7,574 bases of DNA, taken from assembly GCA_031279715.1 (NCBI GenBank), contig JAITHY010000023.1, positions 1 through 7,574 on the forward strand, given 5' to 3'. Below, in pieces: positions 1 to 5,828 of this stretch. This stretch comes from Verrucomicrobiales bacterium (GTDB taxonomy: Bacteria; Verrucomicrobiota; Verrucomicrobiia; Methylacidiphilales; JAAUTS01). The notes under the pieces are model-generated. The model saw nothing but the letters and a program-made list of their open reading frames with translations, was not told the origin of the DNA and made no database searches. The stretch's first letter is position 1; each line of letters starts with the position of its first letter. The position numbers and the translations under genes were made by a program.

Positions 1-2241
1 GCTGACGTTCACGTTTAAGCCTTGGCTCATGGTGTAGTCGCTGGCGAGGATGTGGAGGTAGTTGGCTTGGAGTTGAGGCTCGATGAACCAGTCGTGCGCG
101 AACTTGATTTGTTTGCCGAACTCGACGCTGCCGCCGACGCTCCAGTTGTTGTAGCTGCCGTTGAAGTGATTCGCGCCGCCGGCGTTGCCGGTTAATTCGT
201 TGTCCGTGTATTGCGCTTTCAGCGTCGCGTCCAAATACCATCCGCTGTCGTTCAGCCAACTCGCATACAAGCCGGCGTAGTAGTTGCTGATTTCAGACTT
301 GCTGCCGTGGTGACGATGGTCAGTGTCAGCGGCTCCGTAGCCGAGGAACACGCCGGTGAACAAATTGTTGTCGCGGTCGAGCGTGAACTTGTGGTCGGTG
401 CCGATGTCGACGCCGTACACATATTGCTTGAACGCCTGGCCGGTGACGCTGGTGCCGTAGTTCAACTGCTGGCCGTAGCTGCGTATCCACACGTTTTCAA
501 TGAGCTTGTCCGCGCTGAACATCGGGGCGGCGACTTCTTTGTCTTCCTTGCCGCTGATGTTCACGCTTTCAACGCCGTTCTGCAAACGCAGTTCGCCCAT
601 GCGTTTGAGCAAGCTGTTTTGCTGGGCGAACCACGCGCCTTTTTGCGCGGCACTCAAGCCGGTGGCGATGCTGCCGGCGGTGCTGAGTTTGCCATTGGGC
701 CGCGTGTACAGATTGCCGTCGGGACCGGCCACCACTTCTTCCTCTATCAAGCCCCAATCGTAGTCTTCAAACTCCCACACGCCTTTGCCATTGCCTTGCA
801 CCAAGTCGTTGATGATGCGGTCTTGGTCTTCCTGACTGGCGGCGGTGCTGCCAGTGACGTTGATGGTGATTTTGCCATCGCCGCTGGCGCTGCCGGTGAC
901 ATCGAGGGAGCCGTGGCTTTGGTCGTCGCTGTTGATGTCAATGACGATTTTACCGTTATTGTTCATGTTGTCGAAAATCACGGTGTGGTCGCCGATGTTC
1001 CACGTGCCGTCATTGATGCCGTTGTTGCCGTGGCTGTCTTTGTCGAACGTGAACTCGCTGCCGGGGCTGACGTTCAAGTTGCCGCCGTCAATGAACCCGC
1101 CGGTGCCGCTTGCGCCGCCGCTGATGTTCACGGTGATGGTGCTGTCGTCGCGCTGGTCAACGTCGCCGAGGAAGCTGCCGTTGGGACCGGTGATGGTCAC
1201 GGTGGTGTTGGACGAGCCGCTGCCGGTGAGGTTGCCGATGATGGTGCTGCCGTTGCTGCCGGTGATATTCAGCATGCCGTCGCCAGTGTTGTTGCCATTG
1301 CCAGTCAAGCTGCTGTTATCCAAGTTGATGTTCAACACGCCGCTGCCGCTGTTGGTCACGCCGCCGTTGATGCCACTGCCGCCATTGATGATGACATTGC
1401 TGGCGCCGGAGAAATTGGAGGCGGTATTGATGCCGCCTGTATTGGCAGTATCCACGTTGTTCAACATGATATTGCTGTTATCAGTACCGGAGACAGTCAG
1501 CAAAGCCCTGCTGTCACCGGTCATGGTGCCGCCATTTATCACTAAATTACCACCGTCATGGACATTTATCACATTCGAACTTCCCGTGACTGTGACGGAA
1601 CTGTCATTCAATTCCATCGAACCACCGGAGCCAACAATCACACCGATACCAGAGGTGGTTACCGTCATTCGATTGCTGATGATCACACCACCTAGATAAG
1701 TAGTTAAAGCAATGCCACCCGATACGGTAATCTCCGAATCGTTCAACTCGACGAGCGAACCACTACCACTGGACACGGCAGAAGTATTGGCTCCGGTAAC
1801 AGTAACGGAATTCGCCACGATAAGGCTGTTGATGTTGGCGTGAATTCCCGCGCCGCTTGGACCTTGAACTTCAATCGCTACGCCATTCAAAGTAATGGTT
1901 GAGGAAGCGAGTGCGTGAGCTGCTTGACCATGGGTGTTGGTGGTTGTGATGGCGCCACCGGTCAGCGATATCATTCCTCCCTCGTTAGCCAAGGCTGCAT
2001 AATTGCCGTTTGAGGTGTTGGCAGTGGCGCTAAGAATAATGTTGGTGCCACTGTAGAGGACACCGCTGTTGACAACTATCAAAGCCGCTCTGATATCGCT
2101 TCCTTGATAACTGCTTCCGGTCTCCACTAGCGTGCCTGAAGTTACGCCCTTAAAGTCCGCCTTGGCAATCAGGGGTAACGCCGCCATGCCGCTGAATGTC
2201 AGCAACAATGCAGCCCATTTTGATATGATGTTAGTTTTCAT
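1..2241 (-). CDS. Autotransporter with pertactin-like beta-barrel (3' end cut by window edge)
   Basis: The frame is open for 747 codons from ATG at 2241 to the window edge, with no stop. Residues 1-28 are a signal peptide (MKTN start, hydrophobic core, cleavage expected after Ala-Lys-Ala). Residues about 30-480 are a Gly/Asn/Ser/Thr-rich passenger typical of a right-handed beta-helix. They include short repeats such as ELNDSxxTVxG near residues 162 and 208, and I see no cysteine. Residues about 530-553 (AWFAQQNSLLKRMGELRL) match the segment just before the pertactin barrel. From about 582 (ENVWIRSYG, then GVFLGYG, SGWYLDATLKAQ, DWFIEPQLQANYLHI) the autotransporter beta-domain begins. By comparison with pertactin, roughly 110-130 residues of barrel are missing. 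It is expected to be exported by Sec and displayed at the outer membrane; the passenger's ligand is unknown. The first 700 bases of the gene are more AT-rich than the rest. A weak GAAGAAA lies upstream of the ATG. Confidence 0.9.
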   Translation of the reverse strand, partial: MKTNIISKWAALLLTFSGMAALPLIAKADFKGVTSGTLVETGSSYQGSDIRAALIVVNSGVLYSGTNIILSATANTSNGNYAALANEGGMISLTGGAITTTNTHGQAAHALASSTITLNGVAIEVQGPSGAGIHANINSLIVANSVTVTGANTSAVSSGSGSLVELNDSEITVSGGIALTTYLGGVIISNRMTVTTSGIGVIVGSGGSMELNDSSVTVTGSSNVINVHDGGNLVINGGTMTGDSRALLTVSGTDNSNIMLNNVDTANTGGINTASNFSGASNVIINGGSGINGGVTNSGSGVLNINLDNSSLTGNGNNTGDGMLNITGSNGSTIIGNLTGSGSSNTTVTITGPNGSFLGDVDQRDDSTITVNISGGASGTGGFIDGGNLNVSPGSEFTFDKDSHGNNGINDGTWNIGDHTVIFDNMNNNGKIVIDINSDDQSHGSLDVTGSASGDGKITINVTGSTAASQEDQDRIINDLVQGNGKGVWEFEDYDWGLIEEEVVAGPDGNLYTRPNGKLSTAGSIATGLSAAQKGAWFAQQNSLLKRMGELRLQNGVESVNISGKEDKEVAAPMFSADKLIENVWIRSYGQQLNYGTSVTGQAFKQYVYGVDIGTDHKFTLDRDNNLFTGVFLGYGAADTDHRHHGSKSEISNYYAGLYASWLNDSGWYLDATLKAQYTDNELTGNAGGANHFNGSYNNWSVGGSVEFGKQIKFAHDWFIEPQLQANYLHILASDYTMSQGLNVNVS

Positions 2242-2294
2242 TTTGATTTTTCTTCATTTATTTTTTCTTAACCAGCGTAGTGCGTTATGCCTAC

Positions 2295-2314
2295 GTGCTC
2301 CGATTTCGGAGCAC
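2295..2314. promoter_or_regulatory. Perfect palindrome in divergent promoter region (operator candidate)
   Basis: GTGCTCCGA and TCGGAGCAC are perfect 9-bp inverted arms separated by TT. They lie in the 119-bp spacer between the divergent autotransporter (start 2241) and XRE regulator (start 2361). A smaller inverted pair, CGTAG (2276-2280) and CTACG (2291-2295), abuts it, and AT-rich DNA (2242-2270) lies on the autotransporter side. Position, symmetry and the neighbouring HTH gene suggest an operator controlling one or both genes, possibly bound by the XRE protein. It could instead form an RNA hairpin in the regulator's leader. No T-run follows, so a terminator is unlikely. I could not assign -35/-10 boxes with confidence. 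Confidence 0.5.
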
Positions 2315-2360
2315 AAGCCAAGCTAAAAAGTTTCGGGAGGTCAAGCTCTATTTTCGGAAC

Positions 2361-2627
2361 ATGACAAAACAGCAAAATATCGTGGGCGCCCAGGTGCAAA
2401 AAATCCGCTTGAAAAAGAATTTTTCCCAAGAGCAGTTGGCGGCGCGGTGCGGGGTGCTGGGCTGGAACATCAGCCGCGGCACGCTCGCCAAGGTGGAGGC
2501 GCAAATTCGCTGCGTCAGCGAGCAGGAACTGTTCATTCTTGCCAAGGCATTGCGGGTGGAAATGAACGATTTGTTCGCGCCGGCTTTCAAGCAGCGGTTC
2601 GCCGTTCTTTATCGCATTCGCCGCTGA
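2361..2627 (+). CDS. Small XRE-family helix-turn-helix regulator
   Basis: 88 aa. A single HTH_3/Cro-CI domain fills residues about 8-75. Helix 2 is SQEQLAARCG (22-31) and the recognition region is SRGTLAKVEAQIR (38-50), followed by SEQELFILAKALRV and an LFAP end. Stand-alone domains of this size usually act as dimeric DNA-binding repressors. The frame is open upstream to 2280, but the ATG at 2361 is preferred because homology begins there (MTKQQNIVGAQVQKIR) and the extra 27 codons would translate the palindrome. A GGGAGG at 2335-2340 is too far (20 nt) to be a normal ribosome site for this ATG. The stop codon TGA (2625-2627) lies inside a copy of the iterated word CGCTGACGGT. The gene is divergent from the autotransporter and could regulate it; that link is inferred from position only. 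Confidence 0.85.
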   Translation: MTKQQNIVGAQVQKIRLKKNFSQEQLAARCGVLGWNISRGTLAKVEAQIRCVSEQELFILAKALRVEMNDLFAPAFKQRFAVLYRIRR

Positions 2628-2705
2628 CGGTCGGCGAGTGGAGGCTGGGCCAGCCGTTGTTTCTTGTCTTTTCCAACTTGCCTGGCTTGACCGTCAGCGG
2701 CTTTT
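2620..2705 (+). terminator. Inverted pair of the iterated word between convergent genes; possible terminator
   Basis: GCCGCTGACGGTC (2620-2632) and GACCGTCAGCGGC (2689-2701) are perfect 13-bp inverted repeats 56 nt apart. The right arm runs straight into CTTTTC on the plus strand. They sit between the convergent ends of the XRE gene (stop 2627) and the antitoxin-like gene (stop 2736). Paired uptake words acting as terminators are known in Neisseria and Haemophilus, and this arrangement resembles them. The loop is long for an intrinsic terminator and the T-run is short, so terminator activity is uncertain. The inverted repeat itself is certain. Confidence 0.4.
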
Positions 2706-2735
2706 CATCATCAGCCTGTCAACCAACCGGCGGGG

Positions 2736-2918
2736 TCAGGCGGCCCGTTTGGCTTCGTATGCTTCAACGCGCTCGTCCAAGTAAGCGCGGAGTTCGTCGC
2801 AGGTCATGTCCTTGGTTTTAAGGGAAATTTTCCGTTTGATTTTGCGGAAAAATTCCACGGTATGGAAGCCCTCGATGGGTTCTGGGTATTGACAGGCGCT
2901 GGTTGTGTTGGTTTTCAT
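2736..2918 (-). CDS. Small antitoxin-like protein next to a PIN-toxin remnant
   Basis: 60 aa. It begins MKTNTT, then YPEPIEGFHTVEFFRKIKRK, then a charged C-terminal helix (TCDELRAYLDERVEAYEAKRA). I see no transmembrane segment or known enzymatic motif. The opening pattern (a Pro/Gly turn, then a helix with regularly spaced Lys/Arg, then a TxxELRAYL helix) resembles small proteins encoded beside PIN-domain toxins in PVC bacteria and cyanobacteria; this is from memory and I give no family name. The ATG at 2918 overlaps the TGA of the upstream PIN fragment as ATGA, a typical coupled operon junction. This supports both the start and a functional pair in the ancestor. With the toxin broken, it is probably an orphan antitoxin or simply residual. 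It is convergent with the XRE gene. Confidence 0.65.
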   Translation of the reverse strand: MKTNTTSACQYPEPIEGFHTVEFFRKIKRKISLKTKDMTCDELRAYLDERVEAYEAKRAA

Positions 2919-3209
2919 GGATAGGTGATAGGTTGCGGGGAGCGGATGTCAAGTTGCCTGTGGTCGTGGCTTTGGTTCACAGTATTATAGCCGCGGGCAC
3001 GGATTTCGCTCACGATGTGCTTGAAGTTCCAGCTTTACTAACAAATCGACCCGGCAAAGCGTGGCAATGTGCAAACAATCGTCCGCGCTAGTTTGGCCGG
3101 AAACTTTGCACGCCAGATGCTTTTGCGCCAGTATGAGGGCTTCGGGCAGGGGCTTGACAAAGCCCAAATTTTGCCACGGCAGGATCTCAAAATCTTCATT
3201 AAAAAACAA
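2915..3209 (-). pseudogene. PIN-domain (VapC-like) toxin remnant: N-terminus lost, 1-nt frameshift
   Basis: One frame reads FEILPWQNLGFVKPLPEALILAQKHL, then SADDCLHIATLCRVDLLV, the C-terminal half of a PIN ribonuclease with the acidic SADD and VD positions. It then goes out of frame (KLELQAHRER). The next frame continues exactly as the family does: WNFKHIVSEIRARGYNTVN, then QLDIRSPQPITYP and TGA at 2917-2915. Removing one base of the T-run at 3034-3036 (AAA on the minus strand) joins them as VDLLVSWNFKH. About 97 residues remain. The N-terminal 50-60 residues, including the first PIN aspartate, are absent, and the CTTTGCG repeat stands where they should be. No credible start codon exists (only TTG at 3209). 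If active, such proteins cleave RNA and are held by the adjacent antitoxin; this copy should be dead. The 1-nt shift alone could be a sequencing error, but the lost 5' end could not. Confidence 0.8.
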
Positions 3210-3210
3210 A

Positions 3211-3257
3211 AAACTTTGCGAACCTTTGTCTCTTTGCGCCTTTGCGTCAAAAAATCC
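3211..3257. repeat. CTTTGCG-type intergenic repeat (GCAAAG on the other strand)
   Basis: CTTTGCG at 3214, 3232 and 3240, with a variant CTTTGTC at 3224, form a short degenerate tandem with 8-10 nt spacing, followed by CAAAAAATCC. It abuts the broken 5' end of the PIN remnant and lies just upstream of the CysJ-like gene (start 3298). A degenerate relative is found before priA at 6529-6566. From memory, similar CTTTGCG/GCAAAG stretches are common between genes in several environmental bacterial lineages; their role is not established. It translates as LCAFAS-type peptides that inflate ORF calls, so the upstream extension of the reductase ORF through it is not credible. Confidence 0.6.
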
Positions 3258-3297
3258 CTTTGACGCAAGCTGTCATCTCCGCCAGATTGTTATCACT

Positions 3298-4443
3298 ATG
3301 AGCGAATTGATTGCGTACAATAAAAACAACCCGTTTCTGGCAACCATCACGGAAAATCGCTCGCTGAGCAAAGCCGGCTCCATCAAGGACACGCGGCATT
3401 TGGTGGTCAACATCAGCGGCAGCGGCTTGCAATACCAGCCCGGTTACTCGCTCGGCGTGTTTCCGCAAAATCCGGCGGCGCTGGTGGACGCGCTGACGGT
3501 CAGGCTCAAGCTCGACGCTGACGCTCAGGTCGCGCAAAAGGACGGCTCCGCCAAGCCGTTGCGCCGTGTGCTGCTGGAGGACGTGACGCTCAATCGCGTG
3601 AGCAAAAAATTTGTCAAAGCCGTCGCGGAAAAACTGCCCGCCGGCAATGAGTTGCTGACCGTCAGCGGCAGCGAGGAGGCGCTGGACGAGTATGTGTACA
3701 CGCGCGATTTCATTGACGTGCTCGGCGAGTTTCCCGATGTCAACTTCACGGCGGAGGAATTGTTGGCGAGCGTCAGCCGCAGCAATCCGCGCTTGTACTC
3801 CATCGCGTCGAGCCAGCGCAAGCATCCCGGCGAGGTGCATCTCACGCTGGCGGTGGTGCGTTACGAGACGCACGGGCGCGCGAAGAAAGGCTTGTGCTCC
3901 GGCTACCTCGCCGACGACGCGCCGCTGAACGTCAGCGCGCTGCCGGTGTTCCTCGCGCCGAACAAACATTTCAAACTGCCCGCTGACGGTCAGACGCCGA
4001 TTATCATGGTCGGCCCCGGCACCGGCATCGCGCCGTTCCGCGCGTTTTTGGAGGAGCGCGAGGTGAGCGGCAGCGGCGGCAGGAACTGGCTGTTTTTCGG
4101 CGACCAGCACCGCGCGACGGATTTTATTTACGAGGACGAATTCGCCGCGTGGCAAAACAGCGGCTTGCTGACCAGGCTCAGCACGGCGTTCTCGCGCGAC
4201 CAGGCGCACAAGATTTACGTGCAGGACCGGTTGCGCGAGCACGGCGCGGAGTTGTGGCAATGGTTGAAGGACGGCGCGTATTTCTATGTCTGCGGCGACG
4301 CCAAGCGCATGGCGAAGGATGTGCACCAGGCGTTGATTGACATCGCGCAACAGCACGGCGGCTTGTCACCGTCAGCGGCGGATGAGTACATCAACCAGAC
4401 GCTGATGAAGACCGAGCGGCGTTACGTGCGGGATGTGTATTAA
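3298..4443 (+). CDS. CysJ-like sulfite reductase flavoprotein lacking the flavodoxin domain
   Basis: 381 aa. It matches the FAD- and NADPH-binding half of sulfite reductase alpha subunit (ferredoxin-NADP reductase fold). Visible motifs are the FAD-binding RLYSIASS (165-172), GLCSGYL (198-204, counterpart of the GxxSxYL flavin loop), the NADPH pyrophosphate motif GPGTGIAPFRAFLEER (239-254), NWLFFGDQHRATDFIYEDEF (263-282), KIYVQDRLREHGAELW (305-320), YVCGDAKRMAKDV (330-342) and the C-terminal RYVRDVY. The first 40 residues go straight into the FAD domain, so the N-terminal FMN flavodoxin module (about 200 residues in E. coli CysJ) is missing. Electrons from NADPH must therefore pass to a separate carrier or directly to a partner hemoprotein, which is not in this window. 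The start is ATG at 3298; the open frame upstream to 3061 runs through the PIN remnant and repeat and is rejected. No clear Shine-Dalgarno site is seen. The gene carries many copies of the iterated word, mostly at less conserved positions. Confidence 0.88.
   Translation: MSELIAYNKNNPFLATITENRSLSKAGSIKDTRHLVVNISGSGLQYQPGYSLGVFPQNPAALVDALTVRLKLDADAQVAQKDGSAKPLRRVLLEDVTLNRVSKKFVKAVAEKLPAGNELLTVSGSEEALDEYVYTRDFIDVLGEFPDVNFTAEELLASVSRSNPRLYSIASSQRKHPGEVHLTLAVVRYETHGRAKKGLCSGYLADDAPLNVSALPVFLAPNKHFKLPADGQTPIIMVGPGTGIAPFRAFLEEREVSGSGGRNWLFFGDQHRATDFIYEDEFAAWQNSGLLTRLSTAFSRDQAHKIYVQDRLREHGAELWQWLKDGAYFYVCGDAKRMAKDVHQALIDIAQQHGGLSPSAADEYINQTLMKTERRYVRDVY
3654..3666. repeat. Full palindromic copy of the iterated word inside the reductase gene
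   Basis: GCTGACCGTCAGC: 6-bp arms around a single central base, followed by GGC on the right. It encodes LLTVSG at residues 119-124 of the reductase, a stretch where I see no family motif. It is the most symmetrical copy in the window and shows that the ten-base word can be one half of a palindrome. Confidence 0.75.
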
Positions 4444-4542
4444 AATTTGCCGCGCGAACAACAATTGGAGGCGGACGCTGACAGTGACGGCGCGGAGTTA
4501 TCGCCCGTTGACTAAACCCCGCTCCTCTGCATAATCTCTCCG

Positions 4543-4800
4543 ATGCCTCCGCGCCGAACCAGAAAAAAAGCCGCCGCCCGCGCACCGCGCCGGGCTAAAA
4601 AAGGGAATTATTCCGCATGGTTGGTGGTGGCGCTGACGGTGTTTGCGTTGCTGGCGGGGATTGGGTTTTACTTGTTCAACCAAGAGCGGGGCAAGCATGA
4701 GAGCATTGCCGAGAAGGCGCGTCAAATCGCCAGGGAAAATCCCAACGCCGAGGTGTTTACCAACGACGCCAACCGTGACGCCGACGTAAAAAAAAAGTAG
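4543..4800 (+). CDS. N-terminal membrane-anchor part of the L,D-transpeptidase (ends at A9 tract)
   Basis: 85 aa. A strongly basic N-terminus (PPRRTRKKAAARAPRRAKKG, residues 2-21) precedes one hydrophobic helix (about 24-45, WLVVALTVFALLAGIGFYLF). A charged, soluble tail follows (ERGKHESIAEKARQIARENP). This is the layout of a type II membrane anchor with the C-terminus in the periplasm. The frame stops at TAG (4798-4800) directly after the nine-A run. The -1 frame continues without a stop into the Pro-rich linker and catalytic part of the next entry, so this is best read as the first 85 residues of a 427-aa protein. It could also be made on its own as a small membrane protein. The start is ATG at 4543, 99 nt after the reductase stop, and I see no clear ribosome site. 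An exact CGCTGACGGT copy (4631-4640) encodes part of the membrane helix (ALTVF). Confidence 0.75.
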   Translation: MPPRRTRKKAAARAPRRAKKGNYSAWLVVALTVFALLAGIGFYLFNQERGKHESIAEKARQIARENPNAEVFTNDANRDADVKKK

Positions 4801-4819
4801 CGGCGCAACCTCCCGCCGC
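4788..4819 (+). other. A9 slippery tract with stop and hairpin: candidate -1 frameshift site
   Basis: Nine A's (4788-4796) followed by G give, in the anchor frame, GTA AAA AAA AAG TAG. The last heptamer, A-AAA-AAG (4791-4797), is the slippery sequence of E. coli dnaX. Slipping back one base makes the next codon GTA at 4797. That frame is open to the transpeptidase stop at 5823-5825 and gives 427 aa (85 + 342). The zero-frame stop is immediately after the heptamer. Two bases later GCGGCG (4800-4805) can pair with CGCCGC (4814-4819) around an 8-nt loop. I see no clear upstream Shine-Dalgarno-like stimulator. Transcriptional slippage on A9, a genuine 1-nt deletion or a homopolymer base-calling error would give the same picture. 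Confidence 0.55.
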
Positions 4820-4835
4820 GCCCAAGCCGCTGCCG

Positions 4836-5825
4836 GTGGCTCCGCCGCCAAAATCTGGGCCGTCAGCGCCCCATCCCCCCGAACCGCCGCTGATGGTCAG
4901 GAAAATTGAGCCGCCGCTTGCGTCATCATCAGCGGCGGAACCTCAACGCGCCGCAATCGTGGTCGCGCCCGCGCCGGTCACGGAAATGGATTACGCCGCC
5001 TGGCAGGTGCAAATGGAGCGGTTGAATTTTTCCTGCGGCACCATTGACGGCGGCTTTGGCATGAGGAGCCGGCGCTCCATCATTCAATTCCAAAAAAGCC
5101 GCGGGCTGGCGGTCACCGGGATGCTGGATATTGAAACCCGCATGGCGCTGGGCACACCGGGCAATCCGTTTGCGCTCCACACCGTCAGCGCCGGGGACAT
5201 GGCGCAAATCAATCCGCCGCCGGCCACCTGGCGCGCCAAATCCCAGGCGGCGTTCCTCGGCTACAAAAACGCCTGGGAAATGCTCGCCGACAAATTTCAC
5301 TCCAGCGAGGAATTTTTGCGCAAACTCAATCCCAACATCCAGTCACCGTCAGCGGGAGCCGTCGTCACCGTGCCCAACCTGGAACCCGCCGCGCCCATCA
5401 CCCGCGCGAGCAAAATCGTCATCATCCTCAGCGAGACGACGATGCTGCTCTATGACCGCAACGGCAGGTTGCAAGCCTGTTTCCCGTGCTCCATCGCCGC
5501 CGACAAAAACAAGCGGCCCAACGGCCGGCTGACCGTCACCAACAGCGCGTTGAACCCGAACTACACGTTCAGTCCCGAAGTCTTCAGGGAAGCCGCTGAG
5601 CGTGAGGGCATCACGTCGAAAATAATCATTCCGCCCGGCCCAAACAATCCGGTCGGCTTGGCGTGGGTGAGTTTGTCACTGCCCGGCTACGGCATCCACG
5701 GCACGCCTAATCCGAGGGAAATTTCGCGCAGCGGTTCGCACGGTTGTTTCCGGCTGGCGAACTGGAACGCGATCAAGGTGTACAAAGCTGTCGCGCGCGA
5801 CACGCCGGTTGAAATAGTGGAATAA
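4836..5825 (+). CDS. L,D-transpeptidase (YkuD) with peptidoglycan-binding and LysM-like segments
   Basis: 329 aa counted from GTG 4836; the frame is open back to 4797 and joins the anchor ORF by a -1 shift, so GTG 4836 is probably not the true start. Residues 1-50 are a Pro/Ala-rich linker. Residues 55-106 are a PG_binding_1 domain (RLNFSCGTIDGGFG, IIQFQKSRGLAVTG). Residues about 139-182 are LysM-like (NAWEMLADKFHSSEEFLRKL, then GAVVTVPNL). Residues 192-329 are the YkuD/ErfK domain with YGIHGTPNP (285-293) and SHGCFRLAN (301-309); Cys304 is the nucleophile and His288/His302 are the conserved partners. The enzyme would form 3-3 peptide cross-links or attach proteins to peptidoglycan in the periplasm. 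Without the anchor part it has no export signal, which supports the joined reading. It converges with the lytic transglycosylase, 3 nt between stops. Confidence 0.9.
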   Translation: MAPPPKSGPSAPHPPEPPLMVRKIEPPLASSSAAEPQRAAIVVAPAPVTEMDYAAWQVQMERLNFSCGTIDGGFGMRSRRSIIQFQKSRGLAVTGMLDIETRMALGTPGNPFALHTVSAGDMAQINPPPATWRAKSQAAFLGYKNAWEMLADKFHSSEEFLRKLNPNIQSPSAGAVVTVPNLEPAAPITRASKIVIILSETTMLLYDRNGRLQACFPCSIAADKNKRPNGRLTVTNSALNPNYTFSPEVFREAAEREGITSKIIIPPGPNNPVGLAWVSLSLPGYGIHGTPNPREISRSGSHGCFRLANWNAIKVYKAVARDTPVEIVE

Positions 5826-5828
5826 ATT

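Noticed and set aside
211..1545. Long plus-strand open frame of 444 codons opposite the autotransporter
   Set aside because: It is the codon-for-codon mirror of the Gly/Asn/Thr-rich passenger and barrel, giving a Val/Ala/Asp-rich low-complexity translation with no recognisable domain. The minus-strand frame has a signal peptide and pertactin-like barrel motifs.
845..1699. Second plus-strand open frame of 284 codons opposite the autotransporter
   Set aside because: Leu/Pro/Val/Met-rich shadow of the same repetitive passenger; no homology signal.
2280..2360. Upstream extension of the XRE protein by 27 codons
   Set aside because: It would translate the operator-like palindrome, and the domain starts naturally at ATG 2361.
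2447..2821. 124-codon plus-strand frame overlapping the XRE gene and the antitoxin-like gene
   Set aside because: Out of frame with the HTH protein, crosses the inverted repeat, and its translation shows no domain.
3061..3297. Upstream extension of the reductase by 79 codons
   Set aside because: It runs antisense through the PIN remnant and the CTTTGCG repeat; family similarity starts after ATG 3298.
3247..4356. 369-codon minus-strand open frame opposite the CysJ-like gene
   Set aside because: Arg/Ala/Val-rich GC-driven shadow; the plus strand carries all the FAD/NADPH motifs.
4449..4495. CCGCGC and GCGCGG inverted arms in the spacer after the reductase gene
   Set aside because: Only 6 bp with a 34-nt loop and no T-run; expected by chance in GC-rich DNA.
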